This document shows positions 29,353-38,582 of a stretch of DNA of 64,000 nucleotides, piece by piece. Both the position numbers and the translations under genes were made by a program. The DNA lies in contig JAIUOO010000023.1 in assembly GCA_020161695.1 (NCBI GenBank), forward strand, positions 1-64,000, written 5' to 3'. Below the pieces are notes generated by a model. The model searched no databases. It was not told the origin of the DNA and was given only the letters and a program-made list of their open reading frames with translations. Positions within the stretch are counted from its first letter, which is position 1. Each line of letters opens with the position of its first letter. This DNA comes from Pseudomonadota bacterium. GTDB lineage: Bacteria; Pseudomonadota; Alphaproteobacteria; Rhizobiales; Phreatobacteraceae.

Positions 29353-29544
29353 TGCCGGCCAAGGTCCCCTCTGGAAGACGAAACGCGGTCCCTCTCTTGT
29401 CGGAGCGATCCGGACGCTTCGCCAACAAGCTAGCGGCAAAATGCGCCGCTAGGGAAGGGGCCTTTCGCAGTTGCGGTATGTGGATAGATCGACATCATCC
29501 GAAACGGCGGGTGCGCCCGGCGCAAAGGCGTGACGCTTGCCGGT

Positions 29545-30273
29545 TCAGAACAGTCCGAGCGAGTAGAGCCTCGCCACCGCCTGCGCGCGGGTCTTCGCAC
29601 CGAGCTTGCGCTTGGCGCTCTCGACATGGGCGTGCGCCGTCGTCTGCGATATCCCGAGCTTCCCGCCGATATCGGCATCGGAAAGACCCTCGGCGACGAA
29701 GGCGAGACAGTCGCGCTCGCGCGGGGTAAGGGTGGGTTTCCCTGGTGCCGGGATGAACGGGGACAATTCGACCATGCGCTCATGGGCGACGGCCGAGGCG
29801 AGTGCGATGGTCAGCGTTTCCTGCCGTGACAGGTCGAACCGCTCGAAGCCGAGGCTGACCACGTCCACGCGGTTGCCGGGGGTGTGGAAGGGAATGGTCA
29901 GGCCGTCCTGGATGCCGAGGTCGCGGGCGAGATCGAAGCCCGGCCAGTTCTTGAGATCGTCGAATCCGGGATCGGACCAGCGGAAGGCCGTGGTACGGCG
30001 CGCCGATGCGAAGACAACGGGGTTGCGGGTGTGGAGACCGCGCTGGTAGTAGGCCTCGACCCAGCCGCGCGGCGATTGCTGTGCGAACAGGTGGCGATCA
30101 GCGGCGAAATCCTCGACTTTCTTGTAGGGCGGCACCTTGAACGAGGCCGAGAAGATGCTGCGCGCGCCGTAGGGCGCGATGGCGGCGAGCAGGAGCCGGC
30201 CGACGGCCTCTGCTGTCGGGGCCGTGTCGAGCCTGGCCGAGAGGTCGAGGGCCCTGGTTACCGAGGCCATCAT
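29545..30273 (-). CDS. LuxR family transcriptional regulator (solo)
   Basis: A 242 aa regulator with an N-terminal autoinducer-binding-like domain (about residues 25-165) and a C-terminal LuxR helix-turn-helix (LTPRERDCLAFVAEGLSDAD, then GISQTTAHAHVESAKRKLGA). There is no luxI-type synthase in the window, so it is a solo that may sense foreign or non-AHL signals. It lies directly upstream of the ATP-grasp operon on the same strand, 192 bases away, which makes that operon a plausible target. The start at 30273 has a second ATG right after it. Confidence 0.87.
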   Translation of the reverse strand: MMASVTRALDLSARLDTAPTAEAVGRLLLAAIAPYGARSIFSASFKVPPYKKVEDFAADRHLFAQQSPRGWVEAYYQRGLHTRNPVVFASARRTTAFRWSDPGFDDLKNWPGFDLARDLGIQDGLTIPFHTPGNRVDVVSLGFERFDLSRQETLTIALASAVAHERMVELSPFIPAPGKPTLTPRERDCLAFVAEGLSDADIGGKLGISQTTAHAHVESAKRKLGAKTRAQAVARLYSLGLF

Positions 30274-30445
30274 GCGTGTCACTCCCGCATGGGCGAAGCG
30301 CTTGCGTGACCTTACGTCATGAGGGGGCACGACGCCATGCCGGATGCTCGGCGTCGGGGTGACGGCCGTGTCGCGGCGTCGCCCCGGCCGAGCGCGGTTC
30401 GCGTCCAGCGTTGCCATGGTCCGCTCCGCGGGCTATTGCGCCGCC

Positions 30446-31231
30446 ATGGCGCCTGATCTTCTGCCGGGCGGTGCGTCCCTGACGGTCGCCGCCCTCTATC
30501 GCTTCGTGCCGCTGCCGGACCATGTCGCGCTGCAGCCGGAACTGCTCGCGCTCTGCGAGGAGCTCGGCATCCGCGGCACCCTGCTGCTGGCGCCGGAAGG
30601 CATCAACGGCACTGTGGCGGGCCAATCTGCAGCCATCGACCGGCTGATCGCCGCGCTGCGCGAAGGGCCGCTGTTCGGCGGCCGGCTGGCCGGGCTCGAC
30701 GTCAAGCTCTCGGCTGCCTCGGCCATGCCGTTCAAGCGACTCAAGGTGAAGGCGAAGCGCGAGATCGTCGCCTTCGACGGCGGCGAGACCGATCCGGCGC
30801 GCCGCGTCGGCACCTATGTCGCGCCAGCGGACTGGAATGCGCTGATCGACGACCCGGACGTGCTGGTGATCGACACGCGCAACGCCTTCGAGGTGGCGAT
30901 CGGCACGTTCGAAGGCGCCACCGATCCCGCGACCACCACTTTCGGCGAATTCCGCGACTATGTGGCCGGGAAGCTCGATCCCGCGCGGCACAGGCGGATC
31001 GCCATGTTCTGCACCGGCGGCATACGCTGCGAGAAGGCGAGCGCCTATCTGCTCGACAGGGGCTTTGCCGAGGTGTTCCACCTCAAGGGTGGCATCCTCA
31101 ATTATCTCGCCTCTGTGCCGGAGGCGGAAAGCCGCTGGCGTGGCGGCTGTTTCGTGTTCGACGAGCGGGTGGCGCTCGGCCACGGCCTCGCCGAGGTGCC
31201 GGAAACGGCGAAGGGGATCAGGCTGCCATGA
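30446..31231 (+). CDS. trhO: tRNA uridine(34) hydroxylase, rhodanese-type
   Basis: A 261 aa protein of the YceA/TrhO family, which hydroxylates uridine 34 of certain tRNAs to 5-hydroxyuridine. An N-terminal UPF0176-type domain (LLLAPEGINGTVAG near residues 46-59) is followed by a rhodanese domain (VLVIDTRNAFEVAIGTFEGA) with the active-site cysteine in MFCTGGIRCEKA. ATG 30446 fits the family length. The slyX start overlaps its stop. Confidence 0.9.
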   Translation: MAPDLLPGGASLTVAALYRFVPLPDHVALQPELLALCEELGIRGTLLLAPEGINGTVAGQSAAIDRLIAALREGPLFGGRLAGLDVKLSAASAMPFKRLKVKAKREIVAFDGGETDPARRVGTYVAPADWNALIDDPDVLVIDTRNAFEVAIGTFEGATDPATTTFGEFRDYVAGKLDPARHRRIAMFCTGGIRCEKASAYLLDRGFAEVFHLKGGILNYLASVPEAESRWRGGCFVFDERVALGHGLAEVPETAKGIRLP

Positions 31232-31449
31232 CCGCAACCACCGACCTCCTGTCCCGGCTGGAAGCGCTGGAGGTGCGCGCCGCCTATCAGGACCAGACCA
31301 TCGAGGACCTGAACGCGACGATCACCGCCCAGTGGCGGGAACTGGACCGGCTGAAGCGCCATATCGACCGGCTGGAGGACCAGGTTCGCGAGGCGGAGGC
31401 GCGTTCCGGCGGGCCGCAGCAGCCCGAGCCTCCGCCGCCGCACTACTGA
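31228..31449 (+). CDS. slyX: SlyX family protein
   Basis: A 73 aa coiled-coil protein of the SlyX family. Heptad-like spacing runs from LLSRLEALEVRAAYQDQTIE through WRELDRLKRHIDRLEDQV, and the tail is the typical Pro-rich EPPPPHY. Function is unknown. Its ATG overlaps the trhO stop by four bases, so the two are translationally coupled; the Anbu gene starts 105 bases further on. Confidence 0.87.
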   Translation: MTATTDLLSRLEALEVRAAYQDQTIEDLNATITAQWRELDRLKRHIDRLEDQVREAEARSGGPQQPEPPPPHY

Positions 31450-31553
31450 AGGCGTAACCCGTTGCGCCTGTGGATGAACGGTGGTGCAACGGTCGCCGCG
31501 TTGCCCCGGTCGGTATCGGCCGTTACACCCGTCCGGTTCCTGGAGAATCGCTG

Positions 31554-32309
31554 ATGACCTATTGCTGCGGCATTCTGGTGCGCGACGGGCTGGTGATGAT
31601 CGCCGACACCCGCACCAATGCCGGCCTCGACAACATCTCGACCTTCCGCAAGCTGCACGTGTTCCAGAAGCCCGGCGAGCGGGTCATGGTGCTCGCCTCG
31701 GCCGGCAATCTGTCGATCACGCAGTCGGTGATCGGCTTCCTGCACGAGGGCCTGCCGAACACCGAGACCGGCGAGATCGAGACGATCATGAACGCGCCGA
31801 CCATGTTTCAGGCGGCGCAGCGCGTCGGGCGGGCGATCCGCGAGGTCAGGCGCATCGACGGGCCGGGGCTCGACGAGGACGGCATCAAGTTCGAGGCGTC
31901 ATTCCTGTTCGGCGGGCAGATCGCCGGCCGGGCGCTGCGGCTGTTCATGGTCTATGCGGCCGGCAATTACATCGAGTGCACGGTCGACACGCCCTATCTC
32001 CAGATCGGCGAGCACAAATACGGCAAGCCGATCCTCGACCGTGCCATCAAGTTTGACACCAACCTGAACGACGCGCTGAAGATCGGCCTCGTTTCGATGG
32101 ATTCGACCATGCGGTCCAATCTCGGCGTGGGCATGCCGATCGACCTCGCGGTGATCCCGCGCGGCGACGCGATCCTGCAGACGCACTACCGTATCGAGCC
32201 GGGCGAGCCCTATTTCCACGATCTGCGCGAGCGCTGGTCCGCGGCGCTCCGGCGCGCCCACATGGACATTCCGCCGCCGCCCTATGCCGGCTCCAACGTC
32301 GTGAAATAG
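31554..32309 (+). CDS. Anbu proteasome-related peptidase
   Basis: A 251 aa bacterial proteasome-like peptidase of the Anbu (BPH) family. The nucleophile should be Thr2 of MTYCCGILV, exposed after Met removal, with Asp18 in IADTRTNAG and Lys33 in FRKLHVF as the partner residues of the Ntn-hydrolase site. Anbu proteins form open helical or ring-like assemblies and their natural substrate is unknown. The ATG at 31554 follows TGGAGAA. The functional partners predicted from genome context (permuted ATP-grasp, alpha-E, transglutaminase) lie nearby on the opposite strand. Confidence 0.93.
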   Translation: MTYCCGILVRDGLVMIADTRTNAGLDNISTFRKLHVFQKPGERVMVLASAGNLSITQSVIGFLHEGLPNTETGEIETIMNAPTMFQAAQRVGRAIREVRRIDGPGLDEDGIKFEASFLFGGQIAGRALRLFMVYAAGNYIECTVDTPYLQIGEHKYGKPILDRAIKFDTNLNDALKIGLVSMDSTMRSNLGVGMPIDLAVIPRGDAILQTHYRIEPGEPYFHDLRERWSAALRRAHMDIPPPPYAGSNVVK

Positions 32310-32531
32310 GGCCGCAGAGCCCAGCTCCCCCTCTCTGAACGGAGGATGTTCCGCCTCCTTCCCAAACGGCATCATGGTCCAGTCGTCGTGGTTGCGGATC
32401 AACGCCCGGCCATGTCCGCGCAATGCCAGCCCAAGGGCCTGCAAGGCGCCGCAATGCCCCGGACCGGTCGCCGCCGCTACTCATATCCCCAACGGCGCAC
32501 GACGCAGCCGGTTTGAACGAGGAGATATGAC

Positions 32532-33140
32532 ATGGCCTTCAATCGCACCCGCACCATGCTCGCCGGCCTCGCGATCGCCGCAGCCGCCTTCCAGGCCGCG
32601 CCTGCCGCCGCGCAGAACCTCAACGCGATGAACGATGCGTTCAATGCCCGGATGAACGGGGCCATGCAGTCGCAGTACCAGAACCAGTATGCCCAGCTGA
32701 TGCAGAACCCGCGCTTCCAGCAGATGTACCATCAACATCGGGCACAGGGCGGCCAGATGTCGGTGCAGCAGTTCGCCTACAACTACATGGCGACCGGCGG
32801 TTTCACCGAGCAGGGCATGCGCAACTATCAGAACTCGCGCAGCCAGATCGAGGATCAGCAGCGCCGCGGCATGCAGGACATGCGCGCCGCCGAGGAGGCC
32901 CGCGCCCGTGCCCAGATGGGCTATGCCAACGGCTACCACCGCAACAATGGCGAATTCGGTCGCACGTTGCAGGGCAACTCGACCTATACCGGTCCGAACG
33001 GGCAGAACCACGTTCTGCCGCATACCCAGCCGGGCGTCGTCCAGCGCGACGCACAGGGACGGGCCTTCGTGATGGACAATAACGGCCAGTACTACCAGTA
33101 CACGCCCTACGGCTGGCAGCCGATGCGCTCGGGCTACTGA
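32532..33140 (+). CDS. Exported Gln/Asn/Met-rich protein
   Basis: A 202 aa exported protein. Residues 1 to about 28 form a signal peptide ending in PAAAQ. The mature chain is unusually rich in Gln, Asn, Tyr and Met (for example NARMNGAMQSQYQNQYAQLM) with helical periodicity in the middle and a Tyr/Gly-rich end (NGQYYQYTPYGWQPM). I do not recognise a family. A GAGGAGATAT Shine-Dalgarno precedes ATG 32532. It is probably periplasmic or surface-associated. Confidence 0.78.
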   Translation: MAFNRTRTMLAGLAIAAAAFQAAPAAAQNLNAMNDAFNARMNGAMQSQYQNQYAQLMQNPRFQQMYHQHRAQGGQMSVQQFAYNYMATGGFTEQGMRNYQNSRSQIEDQQRRGMQDMRAAEEARARAQMGYANGYHRNNGEFGRTLQGNSTYTGPNGQNHVLPHTQPGVVQRDAQGRAFVMDNNGQYYQYTPYGWQPMRSGY

Positions 33141-33160
33141 TATCCCGGCACTTGCGGAAC

Positions 33161-33187
33161 AGGGCGGACGCTCAGGGCGTCCGCCCT
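33161..33187. terminator. Hairpin between convergent genes
   Basis: Perfect 10-bp arms (AGGGCGGACG at 33161-33170 and CGTCCGCCCT at 33178-33187) enclose seven bases. It lies after the exported Gln-rich gene and covers the stop of the convergent DUF1176 gene, so it may end both transcripts. T-runs are short in both directions. Confidence 0.5.
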
Positions 33188-34299
33188 TCCTGCGTCCGGT
33201 AAAGCGAGAACCAGTGCGACGGCAGAATGCCGCGGCATGCCGGCATCAGCGTCAGCCGGGTAGGCTGGAAGGCACGGCCGTCCCAGACCCAGCCGCCCAG
33301 TTCGCCGCAATCGCCAATGCCGCGACCCTTGGAATAGTGATCGATGCTGCCGGTTTCGCCGACATAGTCGGCATTGACCAGCACGTTGTCGGCCTCGGCC
33401 ACATCCCGTTCCTGGCTAGGCGCCGGCGTCGCCGGGCGCGGGAAGGAGGCGGGCCTGACGTTCGGCTGCGGACCCTCGTCCACGAGATAGTAGGCGCGGC
33501 TGAAATTGTAGGCGCCGCGCCAGCAGCGCACGCCGACGAGCAACTGGCCGGGGCCGAGACGATCGATGCTCGGGGCGTCGCGTTCCTCGTCCTCCTGGTT
33601 GCAGGTGTCGCCGGGCAGGGCGCGGAAGGCCGCCATCACCGCATTCATCGTGGCGGGCGTCAGTTCCGATGGTGCCGGGCCGCCCGTCGATGGCAGTCCC
33701 TGCGGTTCGGCCGGGACGACAGGCACGGGCACGGCGGCGGCCGGAGCGCTGCCCCGGCGGGCGAGGGCGGTGACCGTGCCGATGCGCATCTGGCGATCGT
33801 CGATCCAGAGGAGCGCCGCCGCCGCGCCGTCGAGCGAGATGCGCAGCGCAGCGCGATCCACGTTCGGCAGGGGCGGCTCGAAGACGAGGCGCAACTCCCG
33901 GGATCGGCGTGCCTCCGCGAGGATGGCGGCGGCCGCGCGGGCATCGGCGATCCTGAAGATGTTGTCATCGGCCGTCAGCCCGCCGCCGGGGGACAGGGTG
34001 GCGACGACGCCCGCCTCGGAGCGGATGGTGACGCGGCGAACGCGTCCGACCAGTTCCTCGTCGGTGAAGTGAAGGTAGAGCTGGGGCGCCGCGTCAGAGG
34101 CTCCGGTGCGCAGCAGGCCGAGCGTGATGCGCGGGACATCGGGGTCGGCGGGCAGCGCATAGGCCCGGCAGGTGCGGGTGTTGTCACAGGCGGCCATCCA
34201 GTCGCGGAACTCCCGATAGGTGCCGGGTTCCTGCGCGCTGGCAGGGGCCGCCGCGAACAGAAGGGTGGCGAGGGGGGCGAGACGTCTGGCGAGCGGCAT
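33172..34299 (-). CDS. DUF1176 domain-containing exported protein
   Basis: A 375 aa periplasmic protein with a signal peptide (cleavage near residue 22, ASAQE) and a DUF1176 domain. Family landmarks are REFRDWMAACDNTRTCRAYA near residues 29-48, IDDRQMRIGTVTALARRG in the middle, and CGELGGWVWDGRAFQPTRL with CRGILPSHWF near the end. Function is unknown. The Pro-rich linker at about residues 195-220 separates two halves. Confidence 0.85.
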   Translation of the reverse strand: MPLARRLAPLATLLFAAAPASAQEPGTYREFRDWMAACDNTRTCRAYALPADPDVPRITLGLLRTGASDAAPQLYLHFTDEELVGRVRRVTIRSEAGVVATLSPGGGLTADDNIFRIADARAAAAILAEARRSRELRLVFEPPLPNVDRAALRISLDGAAAALLWIDDRQMRIGTVTALARRGSAPAAAVPVPVVPAEPQGLPSTGGPAPSELTPATMNAVMAAFRALPGDTCNQEDEERDAPSIDRLGPGQLLVGVRCWRGAYNFSRAYYLVDEGPQPNVRPASFPRPATPAPSQERDVAEADNVLVNADYVGETGSIDHYSKGRGIGDCGELGGWVWDGRAFQPTRLTLMPACRGILPSHWFSLYRTQEGRTP

Positions 34300-34409
34300 G
34301 GCGATGCTCCGGCGAGCCGCGGGTGCGGCACGGGGCGCGAGACTTACCGCGACGCGCGTTTCCCGCGCGTGACGCCGGCCCGCGCGCCGGATTGCATGGG
34401 CGCGGCGGC

Positions 34410-36668
34410 TCAGGGCGTCGTGACGATGGCCTCGCCGGTAACGGTCACGGTTGCCGCGAGCGTCGCGTTCGAGTCCGTGCCGGCATAGATCTCGTACTCG
34501 CCGGGCTCGACATGGTAGCGGCCCTGGTCGTCGTGGAAACCGAGCGAGCGGACCGGCAGCGCGAAGCGCACGGCGCGTGCCGCGCCTGGCTCCAGCGTAA
34601 CCTTCTCGAAATGGCGGAGCTGGCGCAACGGCCGGGACCGCGAGGCGACCTTCTGGCGGACGTAGAACTGCACGACCTCCTGGCCGGCGGGGCCGCCGGT
34701 ATGGGCGAGGCGCACTTCGCCGGCAATGGTGCCGCCGATCGGCACGGCGGGCGCGTCGAGACGCAGGCCGTCCAGTGCGAAGCGCGAATAGGACAGACCG
34801 AAGCCGAAGGGGAACAGCGGCTCGAGGCTCTCGTCGAGATAGCCGGTCTCGTAGCGGAAGTGCTTCACGCGCGGCCGGCCGGTCGGCAGGCGGTCATAGT
34901 AGATCGGCACCTGCCCGGTGGCGCGCGGGAAGGTCATCGGCAGCTTGCCGCTCGGATTGACCCGGCCGGCGATCACCTCGGCGATGGCGGTGCGGCCCTC
35001 GGTGCCGAGGTGGAACGCCTGAAGGATGGCCGCGACGCGGCCGACGAAGCGGGTCAGCACGAAGGGGCGCGAAGTGTGCATGACGACCACGACCGGCTTG
35101 CCGGTGGCGATCAGCGCGTCGAGCAACGCCTGCTGCGGCTGCGGCAGGTCGAGATGGGCGCGCGATGTACCCTCGCCGATCTGCTCGCAGTCTTCGCCGA
35201 GCATGACCACGACGAGATCGGCGCTGCGTGCGGTCGCGACGGCGCCGGCCGTGTCGCCGGCCGCGAGGTTGCAGTGGGTGGCAAGGCCCGGCGCAGCCGA
35301 CACGGTGACGTTGGCGCCAAGCAGACGGCGCAGCTCATCCGGCAGGCGGTCCGGCCTGACGCGGGGCAGGCCGGCATTGTCGGAGTACTGCCAGTCTTCC
35401 TGATGGGTGGCGAGCCCGCCGATCACCGCGATGGACCGCACCGACGGTTTCACGGGCAGCGCGTCGCCCTCGTTCCGGAGCAGGACGATCGACTCGCGCG
35501 CAACAGCCAGCGAGTCCGCCCGGGACTGCGGCGTCGCGAGGTCGCGCCTTGCGAGCGCGGGATCGTAGGGCGCCTCGTCGAACAGGCCCATATGCATCTT
35601 GACCCGCAGCACGCGGCGCACGGCGTCGTCGAGCCGCGCCGCCGGCACGGTGCCCGAGCGCACGAGATCGGCGAGGTGAGCGTCGTAGAGGCCGGACATC
35701 ATGTCCATGTCGACGCCGGCCATGAAGGCCCGGCGCACCGCGTCGGGGCCATCGGCCGCCGTGCCGTGGTTCAACAGTTCGCGGACCGACTCGAAGTCCG
35801 AGACGACGAAGCCGCGGAAGCCGAAGCGGCCCTTCAGGATCTCGGTGACGAGGCCACGATCCGCCGTCGACGCCACGCCGTTCATGGCGCTGAGCGAGGT
35901 CATCACCGTGAAGGTTCCGGCGGCGAGCGCCGCCTGGAACGGCGGCATGTGGTAGTCCCAGAGCTTGGAGACGGGGATCCAGACACTGTTGTAGTCGCGT
36001 CCGCCCTCCGCCTCGCCATAGCCGATGAAATGCTTGGCGGAGGTGGCAAGGCCGCCCCGGTGATAGCCGGTAACGCGGGCGGCGGCGATCAGGGTCGCCA
36101 GATGCACGTCCTCGCCGGCGCCTTCCATGACGCGGCCCCAGCGGGCATCGCGCGTCATGTCGATCATCGGCGCGAAGGTCCAGTTGATGCCGGCGGCGCG
36201 CGCCTCGCGGGCGGACCAGTAGGAGGCGAGCTCGACAAGACGCAGGTTGAAGGTGGCCGCCTGGCCTATGGGCTGCGGGAAATAGGTCGCGAAGCCGTTG
36301 ATGGCGTCGAGCGCGATGATCGGCGGAATGCCGAGCCGCGAGCGCGCGGCATGTTGCTGGACCTCGCGGATATGCGCCGGCTCGGTGAAGTTCATCACGG
36401 CGCCGGTGCGGCCCTCGCGAAGCCATTCCATGCGGAACTCGTCGCCGCGCCCCCACAGGTTGAGCTGGCCGACCTTCTCGGCGAGCGTCATGCGGGCGAG
36501 AAGCTCGTCGATCCGCTGCTCGATCCGCTGCGCTTCCTCGCCGGTCTTCCAGGCGAGATGCGGCGGCTGCGCGGGCTGCGCCGCCGCCGGTGTCGCGGAA
36601 AGAAGCACTGCCAATGCAAGGGGCGCGAGGGCCAACGTCGCCGGAACACGGCGCAGAAATGAGTTCAT
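34410..36668 (-). CDS. bglX: Periplasmic beta-glucosidase, glycoside hydrolase family 3
   Basis: A 752 aa exported enzyme of family GH3, close to BglX in length and order of domains. A signal peptide ends near residue 30 (PAAAQ). The catalytic N-terminal domain has MTLAEKVGQLN, KHFIGYGEAEGGRDYN and the nucleophile aspartate in FVVSDFESV; the second domain and a C-terminal fibronectin III-like domain (GPAGQEVVQFYV) follow. It should release glucose from beta-linked oligosaccharides in the periplasm. No sugar transport genes are adjacent, so the substrate is uncertain. Confidence 0.92.
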   Translation of the reverse strand: MNSFLRRVPATLALAPLALAVLLSATPAAAQPAQPPHLAWKTGEEAQRIEQRIDELLARMTLAEKVGQLNLWGRGDEFRMEWLREGRTGAVMNFTEPAHIREVQQHAARSRLGIPPIIALDAINGFATYFPQPIGQAATFNLRLVELASYWSAREARAAGINWTFAPMIDMTRDARWGRVMEGAGEDVHLATLIAAARVTGYHRGGLATSAKHFIGYGEAEGGRDYNSVWIPVSKLWDYHMPPFQAALAAGTFTVMTSLSAMNGVASTADRGLVTEILKGRFGFRGFVVSDFESVRELLNHGTAADGPDAVRRAFMAGVDMDMMSGLYDAHLADLVRSGTVPAARLDDAVRRVLRVKMHMGLFDEAPYDPALARRDLATPQSRADSLAVARESIVLLRNEGDALPVKPSVRSIAVIGGLATHQEDWQYSDNAGLPRVRPDRLPDELRRLLGANVTVSAAPGLATHCNLAAGDTAGAVATARSADLVVVMLGEDCEQIGEGTSRAHLDLPQPQQALLDALIATGKPVVVVMHTSRPFVLTRFVGRVAAILQAFHLGTEGRTAIAEVIAGRVNPSGKLPMTFPRATGQVPIYYDRLPTGRPRVKHFRYETGYLDESLEPLFPFGFGLSYSRFALDGLRLDAPAVPIGGTIAGEVRLAHTGGPAGQEVVQFYVRQKVASRSRPLRQLRHFEKVTLEPGAARAVRFALPVRSLGFHDDQGRYHVEPGEYEIYAGTDSNATLAATVTVTGEAIVTTP

Positions 36669-36786
36669 CGGACGGGCAAGGCTCCCCCAGAGGCTGCATC
36701 TTCCTAGCCGTGACGCCCGACGCTTCGCAATGCGGCATTGCGCAGCCCGCCTTTCGTTGGCGGTATGCGAGCGCTAAGGAAGCCAG

Positions 36787-37569
36787 ATGCCAGCTTTTCC
36801 TTCCCCCCTGCCGATGCAGACCTTTTCATCCTCCGGCGTCGAGATCGCCTATTTCGACACCGGCGAGGGCGACCCGGTCCTCTGCATTCACGGCTTCGCC
36901 TCGACCGCCCATATCAACTGGACGTATCCGGGCTGGGTCGACACGCTGACCAAAGCCGGCCGGCGCGTCATCGCGCTGGACAATCGCGGCCATGGCGGTT
37001 CCGCGAAGCTCTACGATCCGGCCCAGTATCACACCACGCTGATGGCGGAGGATGCCCGCGCGCTGCTCGATCATCTCGGCATCGAGCGCACGGTGGTGCT
37101 CGGCTATTCGATGGGCTCGCGGATCACGGCCTTCCTCGCCCAGCGCCATCCAGACCGGGTGAGCGCGGCGATCATGGGCGGGCTCGGCATCAAGCTGGTC
37201 GACGGGGTCGGCCTGCCGGAGAGCATTGCCGAGGCGCTGGAAGCCGGGACGCTGGAGGAGGTGACCGACCCGCAGGGCCGGATGTTCCGGGCCTTCGCCA
37301 TGCAGACCAGGTCCGACCGGCGGGCGCTGGCGGCCTGCATCCGCGGTTCACGCAATCTGATGAGTCGCGAGGACGCCGCCACGATCCGCTGCCCGGTGCT
37401 GATCGCCGTCGGCACCAAGGACGCCATTGCCGGCGAGCCGGAGCCGCTCGCCGCGATCATCCCAAAGGGGGAGGCGCTTTCCATCCCGGACCGGGATCAT
37501 ATGCCGGCCGTGGGCGACAAGGTGTTCAAGGCAGGCGCTCTCGATTTCCTCGAACGCACCGGGGCCTGA
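36787..37569 (+). CDS. Alpha/beta hydrolase
   Basis: A 260 aa alpha/beta-fold hydrolase. The nucleophile elbow is GYSMGSR (Ser near residue 106), with the oxyanion region IHGFAS, an RGHGGS loop, an acid in VGTKDAIAG and a histidine in PDRDHMPAV. The substrate is unknown; relatives include esterases and enol-lactonases. The next gene, another alpha/beta hydrolase, begins 6 bases later, so the two are an operon. It is divergent from bglX. Confidence 0.87.
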   Translation: MPAFPSPLPMQTFSSSGVEIAYFDTGEGDPVLCIHGFASTAHINWTYPGWVDTLTKAGRRVIALDNRGHGGSAKLYDPAQYHTTLMAEDARALLDHLGIERTVVLGYSMGSRITAFLAQRHPDRVSAAIMGGLGIKLVDGVGLPESIAEALEAGTLEEVTDPQGRMFRAFAMQTRSDRRALAACIRGSRNLMSREDAATIRCPVLIAVGTKDAIAGEPEPLAAIIPKGEALSIPDRDHMPAVGDKVFKAGALDFLERTGA

Positions 37570-37575
37570 GCGCAC

Positions 37576-38430
37576 ATGTCCATCCATCCCCGCCATGCGA
37601 CCTTCACTGGCGCCGCCGGCAACCGGCTCGAGGCCGACATCTACGGCCACGGCGAGCGGACAGCGCTGCTGCTGCACGGCGGCGGGCAGACGCGTCATGC
37701 CTGGCGCGGCGCGGCACGCAAGCTTGCCGAGCGCGGCTTCACGGCGATCCCGGTCGATCAGCGCGGCCACGGCGACAGCGAGTGGGTGAAAAGCGGCCAT
37801 TACGGCTTTCTCGATTATGCGGATGACGCCGCCCTGCTTGGCAGGCAGATCCTGGAACGCTTCGGCACCAAACCGGTCGCCATCGGCGCGTCGCTGGGCG
37901 GCATGGCCTCGCTGACCGCTATCGGGCGCGAGCCCTGCTTTTCGGCGCTGGTCCTCGTCGACATCGTGCCAAGGATGGAAGAGGAGGGCGTCCGGCACGT
38001 CCACGCCTTCATGCAGGCGCGGATGAAGGAGGGCTTCGCGACCATCGAGGAAGCGGCCGAACAGGTCGCCGCCTATCTGCCGAACCGGACGCGGCCCCCC
38101 TCCGTCGACGGCCTGCGCAAGAACCTGCGGCAGAAGCCGGACGGACGCTGGTACTGGCACTGGGACCCGGCCTTCGTGAACGGCCTGCGTACTCCCGGCA
38201 CAGACCGCAGGCAGGTCGTCGAGACGATGGAAGCGGCCGCGAAGGGTCTGACCGTTCCGACCCTGCTGGTGCGCGGCGGGGCCTCCGACATCGTCTCACC
38301 GGAAGCCGCCAAGGCTTTCCTCGACATTGTTCCGCACGCGCGCCTGGTCGACGTGGGCGGTGCCGGCCACATGGTCGCCGGCGACAAGAACGATGTCTTC
38401 GCCGCAGCGATCATCGACTTCCTCGGCTGA
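37576..38430 (+). CDS. Alpha/beta hydrolase
   Basis: A 284 aa alpha/beta-fold hydrolase, second in a two-gene operon. The nucleophile elbow is GASLGGM (Ser near residue 99), the oxyanion loop is LHGGGQTRHAW, the acid lies in RGGASDIVSPE and the histidine in GGAGHMVAG. It is only distantly like its neighbour, so the pair is not a recent duplication. The ending and length resemble peroxidase- or epoxide hydrolase-like members; the substrate is not predicted. Confidence 0.87.
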   Translation: MSIHPRHATFTGAAGNRLEADIYGHGERTALLLHGGGQTRHAWRGAARKLAERGFTAIPVDQRGHGDSEWVKSGHYGFLDYADDAALLGRQILERFGTKPVAIGASLGGMASLTAIGREPCFSALVLVDIVPRMEEEGVRHVHAFMQARMKEGFATIEEAAEQVAAYLPNRTRPPSVDGLRKNLRQKPDGRWYWHWDPAFVNGLRTPGTDRRQVVETMEAAAKGLTVPTLLVRGGASDIVSPEAAKAFLDIVPHARLVDVGGAGHMVAGDKNDVFAAAIIDFLG

Positions 38431-38582
38431 TTCCGAAAACTGCGCCAAGGCTCTGGCATTGCGTGGAAATATCCGCGCATGTTCAGGGATCGATTCCGCC
38501 TGCCGGGCGCGCGTCTTCATGTTCTGATTCAGATTCAACGGGCGACGCGAGTCGCCTGTCGCGCAGAAAATTTCGGCGGCCG

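Noticed and set aside
29545-30273. A complete quorum-sensing pair
   Set aside because: No luxI-type synthase gene is in the window; the regulator is a solo as far as can be seen.
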